Positions 1-7,234 of a stretch of DNA of 13,270 nucleotides are shown one piece after another (positions within the stretch are counted from its first letter, which is position 1; every line of letters starts with the position of its first letter). The stretch comes from Candidatus Thorarchaeota archaeon SMTZ1-83 (lineage in GTDB: Archaea; Asgardarchaeota; Thorarchaeia; Thorarchaeales; Thorarchaeaceae). The notes under the pieces are model-generated. The model saw only the letters and a program-made list of their open reading frames with translations. It had not been told where the DNA came from and ran no database searches. The position numbers and the translations under genes were made by a program. The stretch lies in contig LRSK01000214.1 in NCBI GenBank assembly GCA_001563325.1, forward strand, positions 1-13,270. Direction: 5' to 3'.

Positions 1-570
1 GATCTCAATCTCCTGTTGCGCCTCTCCCACTTCATGGTGAATCATAAGTGGTTTCATTCCCATGTCTCGAATAGCAGTGGCAATTTCAAGGAGGATGTCA
101 GCACCAGGATTCTGAGGATATGTGTCCGCATATCCGCTGGAATCGAATAGCTCCCCGTCCTGTGTGATGAAATGGAATTCAGGTTCTATCTTTGCCTTTA
201 GAGACATTTTTCCAGATAGAAGTCTTTCACAGACAGAATGAAGTGCCCCTCGGCTGTCTAGTGGGTAAATGGATTCCTTTCCCTCTCTACCTTCTTTCTC
301 GCTTACAGAACACATCACAGCAGCTGTTCTCTGAAGTGAATATGGGAGTTCGATCAATGAATCTGAATCAGGAACTAGACGGAGATCTGAAGCTTCAACC
401 ATTGAGAGTCCAGCAACTGAACTCCCATCTAGACTCGTTCCCTCTGACAGAACAGGATCCTTTCTCAATTCATCTAATGTGTCCGCTGGATTGCAAGGCA
501 CAATCATAGCTTTCATTCGGCCTAGAATGTCAACAAATCGAAGCTCAACATACTCTATCTGCTCAGACAT
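1..570 (-). CDS. glnA: Glutamine synthetase, N-terminal part (truncated by window edge)
   Basis: ATP-dependent ligation of ammonia to glutamate (cytoplasmic, nitrogen assimilation). The minus frame is open from ATG at 570-568 to base 1: 190 codons, with the C-terminal part outside the window. In order, the translation shows a beta-grasp start (VELRFVDILGRMKAMIVP, residues about 8-25), the family block GTSLDGSSVAGLSMVEASDL (about 49-68), the metal-binding EPEF segment, and the second metal-ligand block (IHHEVGEAQQEI) close to the edge. These are the usual GlnA landmarks in the usual order. GGTGAT lies 4 bases before the ATG, and a TATA-like TTAAATAC sits about 45 bases upstream, so the gene probably has its own promoter. 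Missing C-terminal catalytic parts cannot be checked. A glutamine synthetase-like ligase of another amine is possible, but less likely. Confidence 0.93.
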   Translation of the reverse strand, partial: MSEQIEYVELRFVDILGRMKAMIVPCNPADTLDELRKDPVLSEGTSLDGSSVAGLSMVEASDLRLVPDSDSLIELPYSLQRTAAVMCSVSEKEGREGKESIYPLDSRGALHSVCERLLSGKMSLKAKIEPEFHFITQDGELFDSSGYADTYPQNPGADILLEIATAIRDMGMKPLMIHHEVGEAQQEIEI

Positions 571-612
571 CCGAATCACCACGAGTGCACGGGAGTCGGC
601 ACGTCTTGTCCT

Positions 613-620
613 GTATTTAA
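613..620 (-). promoter_or_regulatory. TATA-like box for the glutamine synthetase gene
   Basis: On the minus strand the sequence reads TTAAATAC in the gap between the 103-residue gene and the glutamine synthetase start. Its spacing predicts transcription starting near 590, giving a leader of about 20 bases that contains the GGTGAT ribosome site. This is a motif call without supporting data. Confidence 0.45.
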
Positions 621-639
621 GATGTTCCAGTTTGAGGTT

Positions 640-951
640 CTAGCCCCAAAGCTCTTTGTACCATGCTTCGGACTCACTTCCAAGTTCCAGTCTTATTGAA
701 CCACTGGCAACACTAACCTTCTCTCCCTCTGAAACTTCGAAATTTAATGCGGCAATACGTATGGCCTTCTTCTCCAGATGGACATTGTTGATGTTTCGAG
801 CATGAAGACGTGCTGTCCTCTTCCCTCCATCCATGACCAAGAGAAGGTCCTCGTAACTAACGTCACACTTCATCTTGAAGCCTTTGTCACGAAAGTCGCC
901 CATATGTATCTCAAGATTGTTGAACTCGGCCTTGATACCTGCTGCCTTCAT
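640..951 (-). CDS. Hypothetical protein, 103 residues, possibly a small beta-rich PH-like domain
   Basis: Not recognised as any named family. The protein is soluble, with no signal peptide or membrane segment. It has alternating hydrophobic strands (for example DLLLVMDG, KAIRIAALNFEV, SGSIRLELG) and ends in a short amphipathic stretch containing EAWYKEL. Several strands closed by a C-terminal helix bearing a tryptophan is the outline of a PH/GRAM-like domain, but this is a shape-based guess. An in-frame stop two codons before the ATG at 951 fixes the upstream limit. No clear ribosome site is visible. It is oriented with glutamine synthetase, but the TATA-like box between them argues that they are not strictly one transcript. 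The opposite-strand frame over 778-1017 is judged a shadow. Confidence 0.6.
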   Translation of the reverse strand: MKAAGIKAEFNNLEIHMGDFRDKGFKMKCDVSYEDLLLVMDGGKRTARLHARNINNVHLEKKAIRIAALNFEVSEGEKVSVASGSIRLELGSESEAWYKELWG

Positions 952-1044
952 TGGTCAAACACACCTGCATCGCAGTCTTTGCTTCTTATGAATCTCTTCG
1001 TCAACGCCGGAAGATAGAAACCCATTTGTTACCATCATCAAACC

Positions 1045-1866
1045 GTGACATTGCCAAGAAAGGGGCTCCATATTGGAACAAGTGGCTGGTCCTATGAAAG
1101 CGATTGGAAGGATGTTTTCTATCACTCAAGAGGATCGCTTCTTCAGCAATATCTTGCAATCTTCGAAACTGCGGAGATAAACTCAACGTTCTATGCCCTA
1201 CCGCAAGCGAAATTTGTGAAGCATCTTGCATCGCTAGGTGAGGACAAATTCTTCACTGCCAAGATTCCTAAGAAAGTCACTCATGACAGTCGACTAGATC
1301 TGTCTGGCGAGGGCGGTGAAGTTCTGCAATCTTACTACTCTCTTGTGAGTCCCTTGGAACACAAGATTGCAGCTTTGCTGATTCAACTTCCGCCTTGGGA
1401 CATTTCTAAGATGGCCAATCTGGAGAGGTTCCTCTCAGAGCTTGATTCATCCTTTCGTTATGCTATTGAGTTTAGGGATGAGAGCTGGCTCAATCAGAGG
1501 GTTTCGAAGATGCTTGAGGACTATGGTGTGGCATACGTGATAGTTGATGAACCCAAGCTCCCGATTGATTTGCGTGTCACCACAGATTTCGCCTATATAC
1601 GATGGCATGGCCATGGAGTGAATCCATGGTACAACTATCTCTATTCCATTGAGGAATTAAGGGAATGGAAGCCTCGTTTAGAAGATGTAATGTCTAGAAC
1701 CGAATCCGTTCTAGGATACTGGAACAATCATTTTGGTGGAAATGCACCGTTCAACGCACTGCAGATGCTCCAATTAATGGGTAGAATGAAGCCAAGACAA
1801 CAGCAGAAACTCGATTTAATGTTCAAACGTATGTCAGTCAAGCAGACGACGCTCGAGGATTTTTAG
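1045..1866 (+). CDS. DUF72/YecE family protein with a C-terminal PIP-box-like tail
   Basis: A complete, 273-residue member of the DUF72 (YecE) family, which adopts a TIM-barrel-like fold and whose biochemical role is unsettled. Family blocks in order: GTSGWSY (11-17), EINSTFY (44-50), FTAKIPKKVTH (70-80), QLPP (114-117), EFRDESW (142-148), YIRWHGHG (184-191) and YWNNHFGGNAPFNA (225-238). All conserved polar positions of the putative pocket appear intact. The start is GTG at 1045; an in-frame stop at 1015 and the position of GTSGWSY support it. The last residues, KQTTLEDF, match the core Q-x-x-L-x-x-F of PCNA-interacting peptides, suggesting sliding-clamp binding. It is divergent from the 103-residue gene, with a 93-base gap. 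Family assignment is secure; function is not. Confidence 0.95.
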   Translation: MTLPRKGLHIGTSGWSYESDWKDVFYHSRGSLLQQYLAIFETAEINSTFYALPQAKFVKHLASLGEDKFFTAKIPKKVTHDSRLDLSGEGGEVLQSYYSLVSPLEHKIAALLIQLPPWDISKMANLERFLSELDSSFRYAIEFRDESWLNQRVSKMLEDYGVAYVIVDEPKLPIDLRVTTDFAYIRWHGHGVNPWYNYLYSIEELREWKPRLEDVMSRTESVLGYWNNHFGGNAPFNALQMLQLMGRMKPRQQQKLDLMFKRMSVKQTTLEDF

Positions 1867-2092
1867 ATCCCAGCTCGAAAGCCCAACACCCATAACTAAT
1901 CTCTTCACAATATACTTCGACGCTCATCTAACTAAAGACTCCAAATGCCGTCCTCCTTCATAGCAATCCGTGAGCGGGCTAAAAGCATATTTGTACAAAC
2001 GGGGTAAATAACAGGGACCACATTTGAAATCCATGTGTCAAGTGACTAGAGAGCCAACTTTACAGCAGTTCTTGGGAAAAGGGTCGAGCGCC

Positions 2093-2308
2093 ATGAGTCG
2101 ACCACCCAAATGGGCGTATCTTGTTGGTGGCTCTCTAATCGTGATGAGCTGCATACTTGCCGTGACCATTGTGTTTGTATTTCTGGAAATGATCCCCCGA
2201 GGTATGGACATCCAAGTGCCCGTGTTCTTCATCATACTTCCTTTGAGTATCCTCATTCCATTAGTAATGGTGGCAATGGCAATACTGCTGACGAGGAAGA
2301 GGGAATAA
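2093..2308 (+). CDS. Small membrane protein with two transmembrane segments
   Basis: From ATG at 2093 the product has 71 residues, with hydrophobic segments at about 8-31 and 43-65 and a positively charged end (TRKRE). No family is recognised. An upstream in-frame ATG at 2024 would add 23 residues of unremarkable hydrophilic sequence. The shorter form is chosen because it places the first membrane segment near the N-terminus, as is common in such proteins, but no good ribosome site distinguishes the two. It is followed after only three bases by another membrane protein gene, so the two are probably co-transcribed and may act together. The 226 bases before it hold no RNA gene that I can see; an AT-rich patch at 1981-1997 could be its promoter. 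Confidence 0.6.
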   Translation: MSRPPKWAYLVGGSLIVMSCILAVTIVFVFLEMIPRGMDIQVPVFFIILPLSILIPLVMVAMAILLTRKRE

Positions 2309-2311
2309 ACA

Positions 2312-2713
2312 ATGTCACAATTGACGAACGATCTCTCTGCAGAAGTAGACGAAATGGATACAACAGTCACAATTGTAGCCACTCTAGAGTTTATGTCAGG
2401 AATTCTGGGTCTTGTCTTTATGCTAATGAACTTTGCTGGGGGTATATATCCAGTTTCACCAGGTTACGTGATTGCAATTGTTGCATATGAAGTAATTCGT
2501 GGAGCGTTATCAGTAATTGCTGTATTTACGGGATGGGGGCTTTGGCAACTGAAACCTTGGTCTTGGAGGATTGCTCTTGCAAGGAATGTTGCGGCGCTTA
2601 TCATGTACCTTCTAACATTTAGCATTCCGTTCATCCTTCTCAATACTGTCATAATCGCATATCTGAGGACTAGACAAGTAAGAAACATCTATGCTGAAAT
2701 TGTAGTGATTTGA
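2312..2713 (+). CDS. Polytopic membrane protein, 133 residues
   Basis: It has three to four hydrophobic stretches: about 18-44, 52-78 and 87-118, the last possibly two close segments. Between the second and third lies WGLWQLKPWSWRIA, a motif of the form GLW-x-LK-x-W seen in many small uncharacterised archaeal and bacterial membrane proteins (DUF2127-like). That resemblance is from memory and is not a firm family call. The start ATG lies three bases after the previous stop, and the purine-rich GGAAGAGGGA at the end of that gene is a plausible ribosome site, supporting translational coupling. No catalytic motif, signal peptide or soluble domain is present. Its role is unknown. Confidence 0.75.
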   Translation: MSQLTNDLSAEVDEMDTTVTIVATLEFMSGILGLVFMLMNFAGGIYPVSPGYVIAIVAYEVIRGALSVIAVFTGWGLWQLKPWSWRIALARNVAALIMYLLTFSIPFILLNTVIIAYLRTRQVRNIYAEIVVI

Positions 2714-2863
2714 CAGCATGGAATCAATTCGGTGGTTGACTAGTAGTGCAGTCTTCCTCTTCTACATCAGCAACTACTCGCTCCAAGTAATATGCGAGTC
2801 TTTGCCATCTCGAAAGCCTAATAAGCAGACCTCAGGCTGGCGTGCCGAATTTGGTGATTCTCT

Positions 2864-3322
2864 ATGAGCTTCGAAATAGCGGCAGAGCCCCGCGTGAAGT
2901 CACCTGGTAAGGGCCAACCCCGTAGGGGTCGAGGATTCAGTATTAATGAAACGGAACAGGCTGGACTCGCGATCGAAGAAGCGCGTCGCATGGGACTCAT
3001 TATAGATGTCAGACGAAAGACCACACATGAAGAGAATGTGGAGATACTTAAGCAGTACATCAAAGATCTGGATGATCTTGTTGCCGAGCTGACTAAAACG
3101 GAAATCGCTGAGTCAAAGCCTACAAAGAAGGATGACAAGGTTGTTGCAGAGCTTGTATCTCTCAGACCTGTCAAGAAGGATGAGGCTGAACAATTGGTGG
3201 CAGCTGGCATTAAGTCGATCGCTGATTTGGCTTATTGTGATATCGATAAGGTGGCCAAGAAGACTGGTATCAAAGAAGATCGAATCACAGCTATGGTGAA
3301 GGCCGCGCTGAAGAAGGTCTGA
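2864..3322 (+). CDS. rpl13e: Large-subunit ribosomal protein eL13 (L13e) with C-terminal helix-hairpin-helix extension
   Basis: A component of the 50S subunit found in eukaryotes and some archaeal lineages but not in bacteria. Residues 15-70 carry the eL13 core: a basic start ([15 protein letters not shown]), then a helix with [13 protein letters not shown] and the marker [19 protein letters not shown], which parallels the eukaryotic VDHRRRN-x-S-x-E-x-x-x-x-NV pattern. Residues 98-150, after a charged linker, form a second unit ([19 protein letters not shown] followed by [17 protein letters not shown]) that looks like tandem helix-hairpin-helix motifs of the Rad51 N-terminal type. This roughly doubles the length of a minimal archaeal eL13. 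The ribosome site GGTGAT lies five bases before the ATG. It begins a run of close same-strand genes. Confidence 0.88.
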   Translation: MSFEIAAEPRVKSPGKGQPRRGRGFSINETEQAGLAIEEARRMGLIIDVRRKTTHEENVEILKQYIKDLDDLVAELTKTEIAESKPTKKDDKVVAELVSLRPVKKDEAEQLVAAGIKSIADLAYCDIDKVAKKTGIKEDRITAMVKAALKKV

Positions 3323-3340
3323 TATCGGTTCAGTTCTCTA

Positions 3341-4456
3341 ATGGAGGCGGTAGTGCTGGAGTACGACCGGCTCATCGAAGCTCTTGAGAATCCAGTCGAA
3401 GTAGGGCGACCAGTAATTCTACCGGATTTCTATGTCGACCACTTTGTCATAGCTGGAGGCTTTGAGGAATTCATCGAAGGTCTAACAAGACTAGCCAAGC
3501 AAGGTGGAGGAAACCTCCTAGGTAATAGACAGTTCCTTCGTCGAGGAGGGAATTCCGTGAATACGGCCTCAGCTCTTCTCACGCTAGGTCTTGATCCCGT
3601 TCTCATTGTAACTACAGACGAGTATGGTTCACAAATACTTCCGACGCTTGTGAGCCCTGACCTTGATCTAAGTCATATTCATACAAATGGTAGATTATCT
3701 TCAACTGTGTCAATCGAGCTTGAATTCAAGGGAAGACGCGTGAATCTTATGGTGAGTGATAGTGGTTCTGCTGCGGAGTTCTCCTTCTCAGACCTCACAG
3801 AAGCAGACCTATCATCAATACGTGAGAGCAGTCTCGTAGCCTTACTCAACTTGAATCATAATCCCGATGCAGCTCAACTTACAGAAGACCTGTTTACGAT
3901 GGTGGGAGAATCATCAAAAGCCCTGAGATTCATGGATGTCGGCGATCCTTCTGGACATTTAGAGATAATAGAACCGCTTGCTAGGAAGGCATTGGCTGAA
4001 GGTCTAGTTGACATAGTAAGTTTGAATGAGAATGAGGCTCGCTGGTTTGCGTGGGCTATTAGTGGAAAGGATAGTCGTTGGGACCAGCCCTCATCAAAAC
4101 CTGAGGACTGGTTATCTGCTGCACAATTTTTGTCGACTGAAACTGGAACGAGAATTGATTTACATACTCCGCATTTCGCTGCAACCATTGTTGATGACGA
4201 TCTTACCACGGTTCCTGCATTTGATGCAGTAAGTAGGGTCACTTGTGGCGCTGGAGATTCATGGAATGCAGGAGATATTTATGGCACACTGCAAAGATTA
4301 TCGGACTTCGATCGACTGACTCTCGCTAATGCTATTGCATCGCAATATGTTTCCTCTGTGGATGCCTCTCACCCCTCCATAGAGGAGATAATCATATTTC
4401 TTCGTTCTAACCCCCCCTATGAGTCCCTCGGCGAAAGACTTGTTAGCCGTTCTTGA
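3341..4456 (+). CDS. PfkB/ribokinase-family sugar kinase
   Basis: A cytoplasmic kinase that transfers phosphate from a nucleotide to a hydroxyl of a sugar, nucleoside or similar small molecule; the substrate cannot be read from the sequence. Visible blocks: GGNSVNTA (69-76, PfkB signature 1 with the substrate-binding Gly-Gly-Asn), LNENEA (228-233) and VTCGAGDSWNAG (300-311). The last block contains the anion hole and the catalytic Asp306, with Cys in place of the more usual DTxGAGD residues. At 371 residues it is somewhat longer than typical ribokinases (about 300), because of a long N-terminal lead and a segment around 235-260. It starts 18 bases after eL13 and is followed after 43 bases by the Roadblock gene, so co-transcription is likely. 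No strong ribosome site is seen. Confidence 0.9.
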   Translation: MEAVVLEYDRLIEALENPVEVGRPVILPDFYVDHFVIAGGFEEFIEGLTRLAKQGGGNLLGNRQFLRRGGNSVNTASALLTLGLDPVLIVTTDEYGSQILPTLVSPDLDLSHIHTNGRLSSTVSIELEFKGRRVNLMVSDSGSAAEFSFSDLTEADLSSIRESSLVALLNLNHNPDAAQLTEDLFTMVGESSKALRFMDVGDPSGHLEIIEPLARKALAEGLVDIVSLNENEARWFAWAISGKDSRWDQPSSKPEDWLSAAQFLSTETGTRIDLHTPHFAATIVDDDLTTVPAFDAVSRVTCGAGDSWNAGDIYGTLQRLSDFDRLTLANAIASQYVSSVDASHPSIEEIIIFLRSNPPYESLGERLVSRS

Positions 4457-4499
4457 TACATCCGGGCAACTACAAATGGAAAAATAGGTGTGCGTCTTC

Positions 4500-5453
4500 T
4501 TGGAATTAGAGCGTGTTTTGACCAAACTCAAATTTGATGAGGCAGTTAGCGGATATGCTCTAATAACAAATGATGGGCAACCATTCCTATCATTCTCTCT
4601 TCCAGAGGAGGTTTTGCCGCAGGTGCAGGGTGCTCTCCGCATTCATTCGGATTCTCTAAGGATGATGAATGTCATGACGGGCGAAGGCACTGTTGTTCTC
4701 TCTAGGATAGATGCAAACTGGGTGCTTGCAGTGCTCTTCTCGCCTGACTTGCAGCTCGGAGTGGCGCTTCAAAAGGCAGCGGATGTTATCAAACTAATGG
4801 GCGAAGTCAATCTGCCTCCCCCTCCCACTCTTGCTTCAGTACCCACGCCATTGCAGCATCCACAAGTTGGGGCTACTTCTCAATCTTCAACTCCAACAGA
4901 GCTGCTTGAACCTCCTGTGACTGAACCAGAACCGGTGTTTGAAGCGATTTTGGAACCAATAGCCGAAATCGAGATTGAGATCCATCATGGTTGTGTTGTT
5001 TTTCGAGGAGAGAATTACAACGAATCGATGACCCTCGAATCCGGTCTCAACAAGGATATCAAGATTCGATTTGCTAACCTTGGTATAGATGTCCTACTGA
5101 TGGTTGATGAGAAACGTACAATTTTCAAGATAGCTGAGAGTCTTGCTCGAGGAGTCGAAGAAACGCTCGCAGTAATTCGCTGGTGTGTTCCAAGGAATAT
5201 AGTCAGCGTGGAATGTCCTGAAGAACAGGAAACTGGTGCAGTCGAGATCATTGAGTTGCCACTCTTTGAGGGTAACTTGAAGAAAGCGAAGAAAGAGCAT
5301 CGGGACCTGCTGTCCATGTGTGATGGCAATAGGCCTCTACAGGAAATTGCCAACGAACTGAACATCCCATACTTCCAAGCACTGCAGAGCATAATTCCTT
5401 ACCGAGGCAAGACGCTCAGGTTTGTAAGAAAAAGCAAGAAGATGCATAGCTAG
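4500..5453 (+). CDS. Roadblock/LC7-domain protein with tandem winged-helix-like repeats (cassette A)
   Basis: Start taken as TTG at 4500 (317 residues). AGGTG lies nine bases upstream, and this start aligns the N-terminus with the paralogue at 7421; the alternative is GTG at 4488. Residues 1-102 form a Roadblock/LC7-type domain (helix, then GYALITNDGQPFLSF, VVLSRIDANWVLAVLF and LQLGVALQKAADVIKLM). Residues 103-165 are a Pro/Glu-rich linker. Residues about 192-240 and 265-310 look like two winged-helix-like repeats, each with an MVDEKRTIFKIAE or MCDGNRPLQEIAN signature, similar to repeats seen in DUF4388- and PqqD-like proteins. Roadblock domains commonly dimerise and bind small GTPases, which is family knowledge. 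It is followed after 18 bases by a Bet3/V4R-like gene. The first 107 residues are about half identical, without gaps, to the second copy. Confidence 0.85.
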   Translation: MELERVLTKLKFDEAVSGYALITNDGQPFLSFSLPEEVLPQVQGALRIHSDSLRMMNVMTGEGTVVLSRIDANWVLAVLFSPDLQLGVALQKAADVIKLMGEVNLPPPPTLASVPTPLQHPQVGATSQSSTPTELLEPPVTEPEPVFEAILEPIAEIEIEIHHGCVVFRGENYNESMTLESGLNKDIKIRFANLGIDVLLMVDEKRTIFKIAESLARGVEETLAVIRWCVPRNIVSVECPEEQETGAVEIIELPLFEGNLKKAKKEHRDLLSMCDGNRPLQEIANELNIPYFQALQSIIPYRGKTLRFVRKSKKMHS

Positions 5454-5456
5454 ACC

Positions 5457-5463
5457 AGAGGTG
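5457..5463 (+). promoter_or_regulatory. Ribosome binding site AGAGGTG
   Basis: The 7-mer AGAGGTG precedes the ATG at 5472 by eight bases. The identical 7-mer precedes the starts at 7421 (at 7409-7415) and 10496 (at 10483-10489). There it decides between a nearby ATG and longer frames. Confidence 0.7.
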
Positions 5464-5471
5464 TAAAGATA

Positions 5472-5978
5472 ATGGGAATCAAAGGTAAGATCGCATGGTC
5501 ATTCATGACCGACAAAGTGTCAAAGGTTCTATTTCAAGCGAGTTACAGAGAAATGATGAACCTACTCATGGCTGGAAGTGGGAGTGTCGAAGAAATCAAT
5601 CGCAAGATGAAACAGATTGGTTTCAAGGTCGGTGAAACCCTCCTAATGGATTATGCTGACAGAATCCGCGAGCACGCTGGCGAGTTTGCCGAGTTCGCCA
5701 GCACATTGGGTTTGGCATACAAGGTCAATTCCGGTCAAGAGTTCACTAAGATATGGGTGAGCGATGACGAGCAGACAATAAAGTTTACAGATGCCAACTG
5801 TCCAATATGTGCTGGTGTAGAGATTACAGATATGCCAGGGCTTCAATACTGCAATATTGTCAGCGGAGTTTTTGACGCAGTAATGGAACTTAGAGGCTTT
5901 AAGGCTGATAGCTTTCAAGAATCATGCAAGGCTCTTGGTGATGATGTCTGCACGTGGACTCTGAGGAAATATCTCTGA
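5472..5978 (+). CDS. Bet3/V4R-like (TRAPP-type) protein (cassette A)
   Basis: 168 residues, soluble, one domain. An N-terminal helical half contains EEINRKMKQIGFKVGETLL (40-58), which recalls the Bet3/TRAPPC3 segment VNKQLDKMGFNIGVRLI. The C-terminal alpha/beta half contains GLQYCNIVSGVFDAVMEL (123-140), comparable to Bet3 IYSNLLCGVLRGALEM, and ends in a V4R-style CKALGDDVCTWTLR (152-165). Cysteines at 110, 113, 127, 152 and 160 are all conserved in the cassette B copy; a CxxC pair plus further cysteines could bind metal. Bet3 subunits form the core of eukaryotic TRAPP, while bacterial V4R domains bind small molecules; both belong to one fold superfamily. The gene is closely coupled to the Roadblock gene (18 bases). 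The comparison is from recalled sequences, not a computed alignment. Confidence 0.82.
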   Translation: MGIKGKIAWSFMTDKVSKVLFQASYREMMNLLMAGSGSVEEINRKMKQIGFKVGETLLMDYADRIREHAGEFAEFASTLGLAYKVNSGQEFTKIWVSDDEQTIKFTDANCPICAGVEITDMPGLQYCNIVSGVFDAVMELRGFKADSFQESCKALGDDVCTWTLRKYL

Positions 5979-6044
5979 ACCACGACTCAATATAGAATGT
6001 GTGAGATTCAAAAATAGGCAATTGCATCGGCCGTCGCGCATATG

Positions 6045-6053
6045 TATATAAAA
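6045..6053 (+). promoter_or_regulatory. Archaeal TATA box
   Basis: TATATAAAA followed by GCACG, in the 119-base gap after cassette A. The expected transcription start is near 6078, leaving a leader of about 20 bases with GGAGGT at 6086-6091, six bases before the TTG start. This is the clearest promoter in the window. Confidence 0.75.
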
Positions 6054-6097
6054 GCACGAATCGAGAAGAGAATAGTAGACATATCGGAGGTCCGCGT

Positions 6098-6613
6098 TTG
6101 GGTCAACTTCTTGGCACGTTCATAGGCCTAATCACAGCTTTCGCAATCGCCTTTGTCGTACTGACCTTTGGTGGTGTCATGCCTGAGGACCTCATCTCAT
6201 CCACCGTAGTAGCCGATTTTCTGTCTTACACTGATCTGGAGATGCGACTCGCTGTTGTAGGAACCGTTCTCTATCCTGCAACTGTTGGGTTTTCAGGCCT
6301 AGGTGCCATTCTAATGACTGGCGCCCAAGGCGGGACGGTCTTGATGGCTCTCGCTTGGGGGACTGGTGGTCTTATGGCAGGCCTCTTTGCTCGTGATATT
6401 CTCTCAGGAATTCTTGCAGCTCTTTTCGCTGTCATCGCTGGTGCGTTTCTGACATGGATACTTGTCTTTGTGATTGGGACCACTGATTTTACGGCCCTAT
6501 TCGGGGGCCCCTCGATGCTTATCCTTGAGGCTGTACTTTATGGTTCCCTCTATCCTGCAATTGCTGCTGTGGTGGGCGGAATCCTTGGTGGCGGTATCAC
6601 TAGGCAACGATAA
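6098..6613 (+). CDS. Polytopic membrane protein, 171 residues
   Basis: The start is TTG at 6098, supported by GGAGGT six bases upstream and a strong TATA box. Hydrophobic segments lie at about 5-27, 51-74, 80-97, 102-127 and 140-165, with many small residues (Gly, Ala) and only short loops; the tail is GGGITRQR. No conserved enzymatic motif is visible. The glycine-rich segments (GTGGLMAGLF, VVGGILGGGI) suggest tight helix packing. No named family is recognised. It is convergent with the next membrane protein, with only 25 bases between their stops, and both begin with a similar LLG-rich first segment, so they may be distant relatives. It lies between two copies of the Roadblock/Bet3-like pair, but has its own promoter. 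Confidence 0.8.
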   Translation: MGQLLGTFIGLITAFAIAFVVLTFGGVMPEDLISSTVVADFLSYTDLEMRLAVVGTVLYPATVGFSGLGAILMTGAQGGTVLMALAWGTGGLMAGLFARDILSGILAALFAVIAGAFLTWILVFVIGTTDFTALFGGPSMLILEAVLYGSLYPAIAAVVGGILGGGITRQR

Positions 6614-6638
6614 CTAGGGTGATTTCCACATCTGTATT

Positions 6639-7196
6639 CTATCCAGATAGTGTTCTACCACACTCAGAACAAACCAAGGGTCTTGATTTGAACACTGCGC
6701 CACACTCGCATATAGTTTCTATCTTATCTGGTATTGGCAGCTCTCTCTCGCGACGAGCCATTCTCATGATTCTGGTTATGGGATAGGCAGACAAAAGAGT
6801 GAGAGTTGAAGCAATTATTGTAGATGTGAATAGCAGAAGTAAGCTCCAATTCCGACTTGGATCACTCCAAAATCCAGGATTCAGAAGAAGAATTGAGGCT
6901 AGTGCCCACATACTGATCCAAGCACCTGTCCAGAGCGCCGTTCTCACTGCATTCCATCCTGACTTCGAGAATGGTGCTGTAACAGCACCCATTATTAGCC
7001 ATACTAGAAGATACGATGCCAACGTGGGTAGACTGAACATAGTCACGTAGCTCTGACTCAAGCTGTAGCTGCCTTCAAGAAAAGTCCATAGGCCAATCAC
7101 TTCTTGAGGGTAGGACGGAGGATTCAGATTCAATATGAGTACTAATAGCCACGAACCTATGAGTGTCCCCAATAAGCCGCCAAGTAGATTCCTCAT
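6639..7196 (-). CDS. Membrane protein with C-terminal zinc ribbon, 185 residues
   Basis: Four membrane segments are visible (about 5-22, 52-76, 86-105, 118-138), followed by a basic stretch (RIMRMARRERE) and a soluble tail with four cysteines in a CxC...CxxC arrangement (Cys163, 165, 176, 179: CECGAVFKSRPLVCSECG). That is a zinc-ribbon-like knuckle, probably cytoplasmic by the positive-inside rule. The start is taken as ATG at 7196 because GGAAGAGG lies seven bases before it and a TATA-like TTAATTATA about 40 bases upstream. The frame can be extended to 7379, but that would run past the promoter and add an unlikely 61 residues. No family is recognised. Archaeal membrane proteins with such terminal ribbons are common, and their roles are mostly unknown. 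Confidence 0.82.
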   Translation of the reverse strand: MRNLLGGLLGTLIGSWLLVLILNLNPPSYPQEVIGLWTFLEGSYSLSQSYVTMFSLPTLASYLLVWLIMGAVTAPFSKSGWNAVRTALWTGAWISMWALASILLLNPGFWSDPSRNWSLLLLFTSTIIASTLTLLSAYPITRIMRMARRERELPIPDKIETICECGAVFKSRPLVCSECGRTLSG

Positions 7197-7234
7197 TATG
7201 TGGCCTCTTCCAATCCTCGAGTCTTGCTGTGGCG

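Noticed and set aside
192..509. Plus-strand open frame of 105 codons
   Set aside because: It lies wholly within the glutamine synthetase gene on the minus strand, whose translation matches family motifs throughout.
778..1017. Plus-strand open frame of 79 codons opposite the 103-residue gene
   Set aside because: The minus-strand protein has a more natural composition; this frame has runs of Cys and Ser and no recognisable pattern. Moderate certainty only.
1867..2092. Possible tRNA or small RNA in the 226-base gap
   Set aside because: No tRNA landmarks (T-arm GGTTC-type block, CCA-side acceptor pairing) or long stems were found on either strand by eye.
2110..2490. Plus-strand open frame of 126 codons across the two small membrane genes
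   Set aside because: It is out of frame with two coherent membrane proteins and has an unnatural composition rich in Cys, Arg, Ser and Asn.
6596..6624. Imperfect inverted repeat (ATCACTAG ... CTAGGGTGAT) at the convergent gene ends, considered as a bidirectional terminator
   Set aside because: The stem has a bulge and no T-run follows, so it is too weak to list as a feature.
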